This document shows, one piece after another, positions 16,519 to 24,833 of a stretch of DNA of 64,000 nucleotides. Each line of letters starts with the position of its first letter. The stretch's first letter is position 1. A program made the position numbers and the translations under genes. Source of the stretch: JAFECT01 sp035551675 (GTDB lineage: Bacteria; Pseudomonadota; Alphaproteobacteria; Caulobacterales; Caulobacteraceae); contig DASZMV010000003.1 in the NCBI GenBank assembly GCA_035551675.1, forward strand, positions 62,001 through 126,000, in the 5' to 3' direction. The notes under the pieces are model-generated. The model saw only the letters and a program-made list of their open reading frames with translations, was not told where the DNA came from and did not search any database.

Positions 16519-18338
16519 TCCGCCGCCTCCGTCTGACGCGCGACGCCGAGCCGCTCCGCGATGGCGCTGATGATGAACCGCGCGGTGATCGGGGTGCCGT
16601 CGTAGTGCAGCACCTTCACCAGCTTGTGCGGATCGACGTCGAGTTCGGTCGTCAACAGAGTGCGCAGTTGCGCGTCGCGATTCTGTTCGACGACGAAGAC
16701 GCGTTCATGCCGGGCGATGAAATCGGCGACGGAGTCGTTGAATGGGAAGCCCCGGATGCGCATCGCATCGAGGTGGATGTTCTGTTCGTCGAGCGCGACC
16801 AATGCCTCGTTCATCGCCGGAGTAGTCGAGCCGAAATAGATCACGCCCAAGGTCGAAGAGACCTTGGCGTCGCGGCGCTCGGGCGCGGGGACCAGGTCGC
16901 GGGCGGTGGCGAACTTCTTCAACAGCCGCTGCATGTTCTCGACATAGTCGGCGCCGTTCTCGCTGTAACGCGCATAGCGGTCGCGCGAGGTGCCGCGGGT
17001 GAAATAGCCGCCCTTGGAGGGGTGGGTGCCGGGATAGGTGCGGTAGGGAATGCCGTCGCCGTCGACGTCGAGATAGCGGCCGAACTCCCTGCCGGCCTCC
17101 AGCTCGTCGTGGGTCATCACCTTGCCGCGGTCGAGTTTGCGGGCGTCGTCCCACTCCAGCGGATCGGTCAGCCACTCGTTCATACCGATGTCGAGGTCGA
17201 GCATGACGAAGACCGCGGTCTGCAGCCGGTCGGCGAGGTCGAACGCCAGCGCGGCGAACTCGAAACATTCCTTCGGATTGCGCGGCAAGAGCATCGGGTG
17301 CTTGGTGTCGCCGTGCGAGGCGTAGGCGGCGCTGAGCAGGTCGGACTGTTGCGTGCGCGTCGGCATGCCGGTGGACGGGCCGCCGCGCTGAACGTCGAAG
17401 ATCACCGCCGGGATCTCGGCGAAATAGCTCAGGCCGATGAACTCCTGCATCAGCGAAACGCCGGGGCCCGAGGTGCAGGTAAAGGCGCGCGCGCCGTTCC
17501 ATCCGGCGCCGACGACGATGCCGATGGAGGCGATTTCGTCCTCGGCCTGGACGATGGCGTACTTCGCCTTGCCGGTCTGCGGATCCTTGCGCAACTTGCC
17601 GCAATAGCTCGCGAACGCCTCCGCCACCGAGGTCGACGGGGTGATCGGATACCACGCGCAGACCGTGGCCCCGCCGTAGACGGCGCCAAGTGCGGCGGCC
17701 GCGTTGCCCTCGACGAAGATGCGGTTGCCGACCGCGTCGGCGCGACGGACCTTGAGGTCGAGCGGCTTCAGATGCGCGCGCACGTACTGGTAACCCAGGC
17801 CGAGCGCCTCGACGTTCATCGGGATCAGTTTGGGCTTGGCGGCGAACTCTTCGGCCAGCAGCGCTTCGACGACCTGGATGTCGATCTCGAGCAGGGCCGT
17901 CAGGGCGCCGACGTAGATGATGTTCTTGAACAGCTGACGCTGGCGCGGGTCGGAATAGGCTTCGTTGGAGATCCGCGTCAGCGGGACGCCGACCACGGTG
18001 ATGTCGCCGCGAAATTTCTCGGGCGGCAGCGGCTTGGTGGAATCGTAGAACAGGTAGCCGCCGGGCTCGATCTCGGCGAGGTCGCGGTCCCAGGTCTGGG
18101 GGTTCATCGCCACCATCAGGTCGACGCCGCCGCGACGGCCCAGATGCCCGGCCTCGGACACGCGCACCTCGGACCAGGTCGGCAGGCCCTGGATGTTCGA
18201 GGGGAAGATGTTGCGCGCGGCCACCGGCACGCCCATGCGCAGCACCGACTTGGCGAACAACGAATTGGCCGAGGCGGAGCCTGAACCGTTGACGTTGGCG
18301 AACTTGACGACGAAGTCGTTGGTGGCGGAGATGCCCAT
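16515..18338 (-). CDS. korA: 2-oxoacid:ferredoxin oxidoreductase alpha subunit (gamma-alpha fusion)
   Basis: The product is 607 residues and joins the gamma domain (about residues 10-195, beginning NGSGSASANSLFAKSVLRMG) to the alpha domain (from about 210, WYPITPSTSVAEAF, QAEDEIASIGIVVGAGWNGARAFT). This fusion is typical of KorA. The segment TSGPGVSLMQEFIGL and the later RGGPSTGMPTRTQQSDLL are family hallmarks. It is followed by korB with a 4-base overlap. The ATG at 18338 follows a 213-bp gap that contains the REP-like inverted repeat. The GltD-like flavoprotein gene upstream on the same strand probably belongs to the same system. Confidence 0.93.
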   Translation of the reverse strand: MGISATNDFVVKFANVNGSGSASANSLFAKSVLRMGVPVAARNIFPSNIQGLPTWSEVRVSEAGHLGRRGGVDLMVAMNPQTWDRDLAEIEPGGYLFYDSTKPLPPEKFRGDITVVGVPLTRISNEAYSDPRQRQLFKNIIYVGALTALLEIDIQVVEALLAEEFAAKPKLIPMNVEALGLGYQYVRAHLKPLDLKVRRADAVGNRIFVEGNAAAALGAVYGGATVCAWYPITPSTSVAEAFASYCGKLRKDPQTGKAKYAIVQAEDEIASIGIVVGAGWNGARAFTCTSGPGVSLMQEFIGLSYFAEIPAVIFDVQRGGPSTGMPTRTQQSDLLSAAYASHGDTKHPMLLPRNPKECFEFAALAFDLADRLQTAVFVMLDLDIGMNEWLTDPLEWDDARKLDRGKVMTHDELEAGREFGRYLDVDGDGIPYRTYPGTHPSKGGYFTRGTSRDRYARYSENGADYVENMQRLLKKFATARDLVPAPERRDAKVSSTLGVIYFGSTTPAMNEALVALDEQNIHLDAMRIRGFPFNDSVADFIARHERVFVVEQNRDAQLRTLLTTELDVDPHKLVKVLHYDGTPITARFIISAIAERLGVARQTEAAE

Positions 18339-18392
18339 CTTACGTTCCGCTCATCGCAGCATGGGAACGACCGCGCCATCCGTTAACCAATT

Positions 18393-18528
18393 CCGTCACC
18401 CTCGGGCTTGTCCCGAGGGCCCATCGTTCCGCAAGCGTCGAAGACTTGTGTGAGCGTGCCGCCGTCCGAGCCATCGATCGCGCCATAACACTAACCATGG
18501 GCCCTCGGGACAAGCCCGAGGGTGACGG
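18393..18528. repeat. REP-like inverted pair: two perfect 32-bp arms
   Basis: Positions 18393-18424 and 18497-18528 are perfect reverse complements, separated by 72 bp. Each arm is itself a hairpin, CCCTCGGG-CTTGT-CCCGAGGG. Palindromes built on CCTCGGGCTTG-cCCGAGG are widespread intergenic repeats in alphaproteobacterial genomes. This pair sits between the GltD-like gene and korA, which run in the same direction, so it would be transcribed inside an operon and might stabilise or attenuate the message. Confidence 0.9.
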
Positions 18529-18551
18529 AGCGGTGAGTGAATGCATGCGGC

Positions 18552-20357
18552 TCATCCCGCGCATGGCTTTTGTCCCGCGTGGGTCATGTCGAGCAGGTAT
18601 TTCTGCATGTCCCAGGCGCCGGTGGGGCAGCGTTCGGCGCAGAGGCCGCAGTGGAGGCAGACGTCCTCGTCCTTCACCATAACCCGTCCGGTTGGCAGCG
18701 TGCCGGAAACGTAGAGATCCTGCGTCACGTCCAGGGCCGGCGCCTTCAACCGCTCGCGCAGGTCGGCTTCCTCGCCGTTGGCGGTGAAGGTGATGCAGTC
18801 CATCGGGCAGATGTCAACGCAGGCGTCGCATTCGATGCAGGCCGGGGTGGAGAACACCGTCTGTACGTCGCAGTTCAGGCAGCGTTGCGCCTCGCGGTAG
18901 CCGAGCTTCTCATCGAAGCCGAGCTCGACCTCGAACTTTATGTTCGACAGCGCCTTTTCCTTCTCCAGCAGCGGCACCTTGTGACGCAGGGCGTTGGAGA
19001 TCTCGTTGTCGTAGCTCCACTCGTGGATGCCCATCTTCTGGCTGGACACCGTCACGCCCGGCGGCGGGCGCAGCTTGACGTCCTTGCCGCGACAGAAGGC
19101 GTCGATGGAAATAGCCGCGTCGTGGGCGTGGGCCACCGCCCAGATGATGTTCTTGGGCCCGAACGCCGCGTCGCCGCCGAAGAAGACCTTCGGATTGGTC
19201 GACTGCATGGTGACCTTGTCGACGGCCGGCATGTCCCACTCGTCGAACTCGAGCCCCACGTCGCGCTCGATCCAGGGGAAGGCGTTCTCCTGGCCGATGG
19301 CGACCAGCACGTCGTCGCACTCGAAGTGCTCGTCCGGCTCGCCCGTCGGCAGCAGTTTGCGCTTGCCCTTGTCGTCGGTCTGCCAGGCCATCTTCTGGAA
19401 GGTGACGCCGGTCAGTTTCGAGGACCCGTTGGTTCCTTCGAAGGTGAAGGCTTTCGGCGACAGGAAATTGTGGATCGGGATGCCCTCGTGCATCGCGTCC
19501 TCTTTTTCCCACGGCGAGGCCTTCATCTCGTCGAAGCCGGAGCGGACGATCACCTTCACGTCCTCGCCGCCGAGGCGGCGCGAGGTGCGGCAGCAGTCCA
19601 TGGCGGTGTTGCCGCCGCCCAGCACGATGACGCGCTTGCCGATCTTCTCGATATGACCGAACGAGACCGAGGACAGCCAGTCGATGCCGATGTGGATGTT
19701 CTTCGCCGCCTCGTTGCGCCCGGGCGCCTGCAGATCGCGTCCGCGCGGCGCGCCGGAGCCTACGAAGATCGCGTCGTAATTCTCCGCCAACAGGCTCTTC
19801 AGACTGTCGACGCGCTGACCGAGCTTCAGCTCGGGATCGAGCGCGGTAATGAAGCCGACCTCCTCGTCGATCACCTCGACCGGCAGACGAAAGCGCGGGA
19901 TCTGGGTGCGGATCATGCCGCCCGCCTGCGGATCGCCGTCGTAGATGCTCACGTGATAGCCGAGCGGCAGCAGATCACGCGCCACCGCCAGGGACGCAGG
20001 CCCGGCGCCGACGCAGGCGACGCGGAAGCCGTTCTTCTTCGTTTCGACCTTGGGCATGCGGCCGGAGACGTCGCCCTTGTTGTCGGCGCAGACGCGTTTC
20101 AGACGGCAGATGGCCACCGGCTCCTGGTCCTCCCCGACGCGTCCGCGACGACAGGCCGGTTCGCACGGACGATCGCAGGTCCGCCCGAGAATCCCCGGGA
20201 AGACATTCGATCGCCAATTGACCATGTAGGCGTCGGCATACCGCTCGGCGGCGATCAGCCGGATGTATTCAGGCACCGGCGTGTGCGCCGGACAGGCCCA
20301 CTGACAGTCGACCACCTTGTGAAAATAATCCGGCGCCTCTGTGTTGGTCGGTTCCAA
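18552..20357 (-). CDS. GltD-like FAD/iron-sulfur oxidoreductase with C-terminal 2[4Fe-4S] ferredoxin domain
   Basis: The product is 601 residues from a TTG at 20357; no ATG or GTG precedes the conserved N-terminus. Domain order: an N-terminal cluster domain (CQWACPAHTPVPEYI, CDRPCEPACRRG), a first FAD Rossmann motif VGAGPASLAVARDL, a second dinucleotide motif VLGGGNTAMDCCR, the FAD-closing FFGGDAAFGP, and a bacterial ferredoxin end with CIECDACVDICP and CLHCGLCAERCP. This is the glutamate synthase small-subunit/NADPH-dependent oxidoreductase family. No glutamate synthase large subunit is adjacent. Position just upstream of korAB suggests it moves electrons between the reduced ferredoxin site and NAD(P), which is inference. 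Confidence 0.88.
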   Translation of the reverse strand: MEPTNTEAPDYFHKVVDCQWACPAHTPVPEYIRLIAAERYADAYMVNWRSNVFPGILGRTCDRPCEPACRRGRVGEDQEPVAICRLKRVCADNKGDVSGRMPKVETKKNGFRVACVGAGPASLAVARDLLPLGYHVSIYDGDPQAGGMIRTQIPRFRLPVEVIDEEVGFITALDPELKLGQRVDSLKSLLAENYDAIFVGSGAPRGRDLQAPGRNEAAKNIHIGIDWLSSVSFGHIEKIGKRVIVLGGGNTAMDCCRTSRRLGGEDVKVIVRSGFDEMKASPWEKEDAMHEGIPIHNFLSPKAFTFEGTNGSSKLTGVTFQKMAWQTDDKGKRKLLPTGEPDEHFECDDVLVAIGQENAFPWIERDVGLEFDEWDMPAVDKVTMQSTNPKVFFGGDAAFGPKNIIWAVAHAHDAAISIDAFCRGKDVKLRPPPGVTVSSQKMGIHEWSYDNEISNALRHKVPLLEKEKALSNIKFEVELGFDEKLGYREAQRCLNCDVQTVFSTPACIECDACVDICPMDCITFTANGEEADLRERLKAPALDVTQDLYVSGTLPTGRVMVKDEDVCLHCGLCAERCPTGAWDMQKYLLDMTHAGQKPCAG

Positions 20358-20493
20358 ACCGTCCGCTCCGCGCTGCCGCCCCGGCGGCCCCGTCGTGTCG
20401 GACGCGGGACGACCGTCCCGCCGCGCAGGGCCTTGAAAACCATGTTAGATCGGCAATCTGGCGGGCGCCAGGGGTTTGCGCGGGGACCGGCCG

Positions 20494-21324
20494 ATGTTGC
20501 GAAACGCTGTTATGGGCGCCGCCGCGGCTGTGCTGGCCGCCATGCTGGCGACGGGGCCAGCCCTCGCCGCTCAAGCTGCGCCGAGTTGGAAGCCGCTCGA
20601 TCCCGACAACACCCTGGTCATCGACACCACCAGGGGCCGGATCGTGATCGAGATGCAGCCGGTCTTCGCGCCCCGGTCGGTGGAGCGGGTGAAGCGGCTG
20701 GCGCACGAGCACTTCTATGACGGCCTGGCCTTCTGGCGGGTGCTGGACGGCTTCATGGCCCAGACCGGCGATCCAGGAAACGTCGACGGCGGCAAGTCGA
20801 GCCTGCCCAATCTGAAGCCGGAGTTCACCTTCCGCCGCGACCCCAATGGGCCCGAGACCATCGCGGCCAGGCCGGCCGGCCTCGCCTACGGCTTCATCGG
20901 CGCGGTCCCCTTCGCGAGCCAGCGGGACGGACGCGCGCGGCCCGAGCACAAGGTCACCGCCTGGGGGCTCTATTGTCCGGGGGTGGCCGGCATGGGCCGC
21001 GACGAGCCGCCCGACAGCGGCAACAGCGAGTTCTTCCTGATGCGATCCGCCTATCCGTCGCTGGACATGCAGTACGCGGTCTGGGGCCGGGTGGTGTCGG
21101 GCCTGACGGTCGTGCGGGCGCTGAAAACCGGCGAGCCGGTGAAAGACCCCGACGTGATGACGCGGGTGCGCGTGATGGCGGACCTGCCGCCGGGCGAACG
21201 GCCGAGGCTCGAGGTCATGGACACGCGAAGCGCGGCCTTCCGCCGGCGCATCGCGCGCGTACGCAAACGCGAGGGCGCCGACTTTTCGATTTGCGACGTG
21301 GACGTGCCGACCCGGGCTCGTTGA
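20494..21324 (+). CDS. Secreted cyclophilin-type peptidyl-prolyl isomerase
   Basis: The product is 276 residues from the ATG at 20494, with GGGGA upstream. A signal peptide runs to about residue 26 (ATGPALAAQA). The cyclophilin domain follows: VIDTTRGRIVIEMQPVFAP, FYDGLAFWRVLDGFMAQTGDP and SGNSEFFLM, with VWGRVVSGLTVVRAL at the end. The usual FHRVI is FWRVL and the active-site Arg is kept in this version. An extra loop (residues 105-165) and a C-terminal tail of about 60 residues lengthen it beyond minimal PpiA. It would assist proline isomerisation in periplasmic protein folding. It is divergent from the GltD-like gene. Confidence 0.9.
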   Translation: MLRNAVMGAAAAVLAAMLATGPALAAQAAPSWKPLDPDNTLVIDTTRGRIVIEMQPVFAPRSVERVKRLAHEHFYDGLAFWRVLDGFMAQTGDPGNVDGGKSSLPNLKPEFTFRRDPNGPETIAARPAGLAYGFIGAVPFASQRDGRARPEHKVTAWGLYCPGVAGMGRDEPPDSGNSEFFLMRSAYPSLDMQYAVWGRVVSGLTVVRALKTGEPVKDPDVMTRVRVMADLPPGERPRLEVMDTRSAAFRRRIARVRKREGADFSICDVDVPTRAR

Positions 21325-21390
21325 CGGGCGTTAGGCGAACAACCCCAAATCGTGGTTTGCTGGCTACGCTCGACAGGGGAGACTGGGCAC

Positions 21391-22179
21391 ATGAGCGTCA
21401 ATCAGGCGACCGCCGGCGCCTTTGATATCGGCCGCGTCATCCAGCGGACCTTCGGCGTGATCGGCAGAAATTTCGTGCCGTTCCTCCTGTTGGCCTTGCT
21501 GTTCAAGGCTATTCCCGCCGCGGCCGTCGGCTACTGGACCCTGAAGGTGCAGACATCCACGCTTGCCGGAAACAATCCGTTCGGGATGTTCGACGGCCCG
21601 CACGTTCTGGTCAGCATCGTGAGCGGCCTTATCGGCGTCATCACTGTTTTCGTCCTGCAAGCCGCGTTGCTGCGCGGCACAATCGCAGACCTCAACGGCA
21701 AACGCGCGTCATTCGGCGACATGCTGGCGACCGGCATTCGCTCCTTCCTGCCTCTGCTCGGCCTAGGCATTATCATGGGGCTCGCGTTGATGGCGGGGTT
21801 CATCCTCTTGATCGTGCCCGGAATCATGATGTTGGTTGCCTGGTGCGCGGCAGCGCCGTCGATCGTCGCCGAGAAAAAGGGCGTCTTCGAATCGTTCACC
21901 CGCAGCGCAAACCTGACCCGCGGCCATCGCTGGCCCATTTTCGGACTGTTCGTGATTTACATGATCGTCGCGTGGGTCATCGGCGCCGCCGGGTCGGCGC
22001 TCATGCTCGCAAACCGGAACGATGTCCAGATGATGATGGCGGTTACCTTGGGCATCCAGGTTGTGGTCGGCACACTCAGCGCCATGATCGGCAGTGCGGG
22101 GTCGGCGGCGCTTTACTATGAGCTGCGCACGATCAAGGAAGGAGTCGGCGCCGACACGCTGGCGTCCGTGTTCGACTAG
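21391..22179 (+). CDS. Multi-pass membrane protein, GPDPase membrane-domain-like (copy 1)
   Basis: The product is 262 residues from the ATG at 21391, which follows a GGGGAG site. About six hydrophobic segments are present. It begins with FDIGRVIQRTFGVIGRN and ends with YYELRTIKEGVGADTLASVFD. This pattern matches the glycerophosphoryl-diester-phosphodiesterase membrane-domain/DUF7847 group, which lacks the catalytic domain of the enzyme it is named after. The next gene is a clear paralogue. Proteins of this group are frequently found beside MoxR/DUF58/DUF4129 clusters like the one that converges on this pair, so a shared membrane function is plausible. Confidence 0.78.
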   Translation: MSVNQATAGAFDIGRVIQRTFGVIGRNFVPFLLLALLFKAIPAAAVGYWTLKVQTSTLAGNNPFGMFDGPHVLVSIVSGLIGVITVFVLQAALLRGTIADLNGKRASFGDMLATGIRSFLPLLGLGIIMGLALMAGFILLIVPGIMMLVAWCAAAPSIVAEKKGVFESFTRSANLTRGHRWPIFGLFVIYMIVAWVIGAAGSALMLANRNDVQMMMAVTLGIQVVVGTLSAMIGSAGSAALYYELRTIKEGVGADTLASVFD

Positions 22180-22192
22180 GCGACAGGATCCC

Positions 22193-22942
22193 ATGACCAC
22201 TTCGGAGATTACGACGGCGCGGTTCGATTTCGGTCGCGTGTTCCGACAGACGTTCACCGTCATCGGTGCGAAGCTGCCGATCCTGCTCCTGCTCGGCTTC
22301 GTGCTGCTTTGGCCTGCGGCAATCGCCAACGGCATCGCTGTCGCCAGGATATACAGCCGTCATCTAGGCTACTTCGAACAACTCGGCGCGATCCAGGTGC
22401 TTGCGCTCGGGGTCACGCTCTTCTCAGCCCTGGCGAACACGATCGCAGCTCCCGTGGTGACCGACGCGCTGAATATCTCGTCACCGATGCGCGGTCGCCC
22501 GCTTCAGGCCCTGGCGCGTTACGGTCTGCCGGCGATCATCGTTCAAGTAATCGTGCAGCTTGCGACGGCGCTCGGCACCTTGGCGCTTTTCGTTCCCGGT
22601 CTCTTGGTCATGGTGATTTGGTACACGGCGATTCCTTCCTTGATATTTGACGGGACAGGCATCGGCGGGGCCCTCAACCGGGCGCGCGTGTTAAGCCGGG
22701 GACATCGCTGGAGCATCTTCGGCATAACGTTTCTACTCGGCCTGATTTCTTTGGCGCCTTACGTCATGCTCCTTCCGCTAACCGGCGGCCTGCATCCGTC
22801 CGGACCGTCAGCCGACCTGCTCATTGCCGGCCGCAGCGCGGTGGTCGGCCTTACCGGGTGCATCCATATGGTTGCGGTCACCGTCGTCTACTGGGAGCTG
22901 CGACGGTTGAAGGAAGGCGGCCTGGCCGACGTCTTCGACTAA
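22193..22942 (+). CDS. Multi-pass membrane protein, GPDPase membrane-domain-like (copy 2)
   Basis: The product is 249 residues. It shares with its upstream neighbour the opening FDFGRVFRQTFTVIG, the middle RGHRWSIFGITF and the ending YWELRRLKEGGLADVFD, so the two arose by tandem duplication. About six membrane segments are predicted by eye. Only 13 bp separate the two genes, so they are co-transcribed. The stop lies 3 bp from the stop of the convergent RDD gene. The function is unknown. Base composition is slightly lower in GC than in flanking genes. Confidence 0.78.
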   Translation: MTTSEITTARFDFGRVFRQTFTVIGAKLPILLLLGFVLLWPAAIANGIAVARIYSRHLGYFEQLGAIQVLALGVTLFSALANTIAAPVVTDALNISSPMRGRPLQALARYGLPAIIVQVIVQLATALGTLALFVPGLLVMVIWYTAIPSLIFDGTGIGGALNRARVLSRGHRWSIFGITFLLGLISLAPYVMLLPLTGGLHPSGPSADLLIAGRSAVVGLTGCIHMVAVTVVYWELRRLKEGGLADVFD

Positions 22943-22945
22943 GCC

Positions 22946-23815
22946 TCAGCTGTTGTCGAACTTGTCCTTCTTGCGTTTGCCGAACAGCAAGCGGCCTTCC
23001 AGGCGGCGGCGCAGGGCGGCGTAGTAGGCGCTGAGGAAGTCGCCGTCCATTTCGCTGGCCCCGCGCGTCCAGCCGATCTTGGCGCGGATGCGGTCAGCGA
23101 CGCTTTGCAGGGTCTTGCGGTCGCGGCGGCGCAGCACGTCCTCCAGTACCTGCAGTTCGTACACGCCGTAGGCGTCGAGCTGGGCCTGGGTGAACACGAA
23201 GTCGGCGAGGCGCACCTCGCCTTCGCTCGCGAGGTCGGGCAGCAGCGTGGTCTTGGGCGCCTTGACCACCCAGGTGCCGGCCACCAGATCGCCGACGCGC
23301 AGGCGGTCGCGGTTGAACAGCGGAAAGAATACGAAGATCGCGCACCAGATCAGGCCGAGCAGTTTTAGCCAACCGTCGACGCCCTGGCCGCCCGCGAAGA
23401 TGAAGCTGAGCGGCACGAACAGTTCCAGCTCGCGCATGAAGTTGCGCGCCAGCACCATGTCGGAGGTCAACCGCCCGCCGTTGCGCGCCGCAACGCGTAA
23501 GCCCATCGCGCGCTTGCCCGGCGTCGCCGCGCGCGGGCCGAGTTCGAACAGCACGAAATAGGCGTTGCGCACCAGGAAGAAGACCAGCAGCCAGATCACC
23601 GCAACCGCCTGGAAGGTCCCGCTGTTGTTCTTCGATACGCCGGTCGCCGCGATCACCGAGCAGGAGCCGATGCTCATCGCCAGCATGATCGCGAACATGA
23701 TCAGGAGATCGAGCACCAGCGCGCCCAGCCGCTCGGCCGCCTCGCCCAGACGCAGACGCAGGTCGACGCCCTCCGGCGTGATCAGTTCGCGGATGCGGCC
23801 GCCGGCGTCAGCCAT
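22946..23815 (-). CDS. RDD-family membrane protein
   Basis: The product is 289 residues from the ATG at 23815, overlapping the SpoIIM-like stop by 8 bases. The RDD hallmarks are visible: an early charged helix entering the membrane (RLGALVLDLLIMFAIM), the central ATPGKRAMGLRV motif, and the late FNRDRLRVGDLVAGTWVV. Three or four membrane helices are followed by a basic cytoplasmic tail ending KRKKDKFDNS. RDD proteins are poorly defined membrane proteins, some linked to ion transport. This is the last gene of the six-gene MoxR operon. Confidence 0.85.
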   Translation of the reverse strand: MADAGGRIRELITPEGVDLRLRLGEAAERLGALVLDLLIMFAIMLAMSIGSCSVIAATGVSKNNSGTFQAVAVIWLLVFFLVRNAYFVLFELGPRAATPGKRAMGLRVAARNGGRLTSDMVLARNFMRELELFVPLSFIFAGGQGVDGWLKLLGLIWCAIFVFFPLFNRDRLRVGDLVAGTWVVKAPKTTLLPDLASEGEVRLADFVFTQAQLDAYGVYELQVLEDVLRRRDRKTLQSVADRIRAKIGWTRGASEMDGDFLSAYYAALRRRLEGRLLFGKRKKDKFDNS

Positions 23816-24833
23816 GCCGCGCCTCTTCGGATCTCGGCTTGCGCGGGAAGTAGAGATAGACGGCCCAAAACACCGCCGTAGTTCCGGCGATGACATAACG
23901 CGCCCAGTCGAGGGTTATCAGCTGACGCGCGATGCCTTCGAGCAAGCCCGCGATGAACAGCATGACCACCGTACCCGCGATCAGGATGGCGCCTTCACGA
24001 CCGGCCGCGCCGGCGGCGGCGACGCGCGTCTGTTTGCCGGGAAAGGCCATGGCGAGGCCCACGCGGAAGCCCGCGGCGCCGGCGAGGCCGACGGCGAGAA
24101 GCTCGGTCACGCCGTGGATCGAAAGCCAGCCGACGAAACCCAAGCCGAGACCGCGACTGAAGAACAGCTCGAGGAAAGAACCCAGCACCAAGCCGTTGAA
24201 CAGCATGAGCAACGCCGTCGGTACGCAGAAGGCGAAGCCCAAGGCAAAGGCGGAGATCGAAACGCCGGCGTTGTTGATGAAGATGCCGGTCGCGAGGATC
24301 GACAGGAACTTCCGGTCGGCTTTGGTGGCGTAGATGGTGCTCTTCAATGAGGCTGTCGACGCGCTGGGATCGCGACCGTCGGCGAAAATGCCGGGCAGAA
24401 AGGCGTAGAACCAGTCCGCATCCGAGGCGACCAGCAGCCAGGATACCACCGCGCCCAGCACCATGAGACCGCCGGCGACCAAGCTCTCGCGCCAGAGGTT
24501 CTGCGCGGCGGCGGGCCAGTCGTGGCTGAAGAAACGACCGATGCGCTGCAGGAAGGTCGTACGCGTGCCGTAGACGAAGAAATAGGCGCGGGCGCACAGG
24601 CTTTCGAGATAGTCGGTCAGACCCTGATCGAGCGATGTCGCGCGCGCCACCGACAGCGAGGACAAGGCCGAGCGGTAGAGCACCGTCAGGTTGACGATCT
24701 CGTCCTCGTTCAGCTTGCGCAATATGCCGCCCTCGGCGCGGCGCAACAGGCGTTCGAGCTCGCGCCAATCGGCCTCGCGCTCGGTGCGGAAACGGTGGCT
24801 CTTCAGGGTCAGGTCGCGAACGGGCGCGGTCAC
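23808..24833 (-). CDS. Stage II sporulation protein M (SpoIIM)-like membrane protein
   Basis: The product is 341 residues from a GTG at 24833 that overlaps the DUF58 stop by 4 bases (GTGA). The N-terminal 95 residues are soluble and helical, with RFRTEREADWRELERLL. The rest holds about six membrane segments. INNAGVSISAFALGFAFCVPTALLMLFNGLVLG and LSIHGVTELLAV are the SpoIIM/DUF95 signature. This organism shows no sign of sporulation; the family is widespread in non-sporulators next to MoxR, DUF58 and RDD genes. The role here is presumably structural within an envelope complex. Confidence 0.88.
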   Translation of the reverse strand: MTAPVRDLTLKSHRFRTEREADWRELERLLRRAEGGILRKLNEDEIVNLTVLYRSALSSLSVARATSLDQGLTDYLESLCARAYFFVYGTRTTFLQRIGRFFSHDWPAAAQNLWRESLVAGGLMVLGAVVSWLLVASDADWFYAFLPGIFADGRDPSASTASLKSTIYATKADRKFLSILATGIFINNAGVSISAFALGFAFCVPTALLMLFNGLVLGSFLELFFSRGLGLGFVGWLSIHGVTELLAVGLAGAAGFRVGLAMAFPGKQTRVAAAGAAGREGAILIAGTVVMLFIAGLLEGIARQLITLDWARYVIAGTTAVFWAVYLYFPRKPRSEEARHG

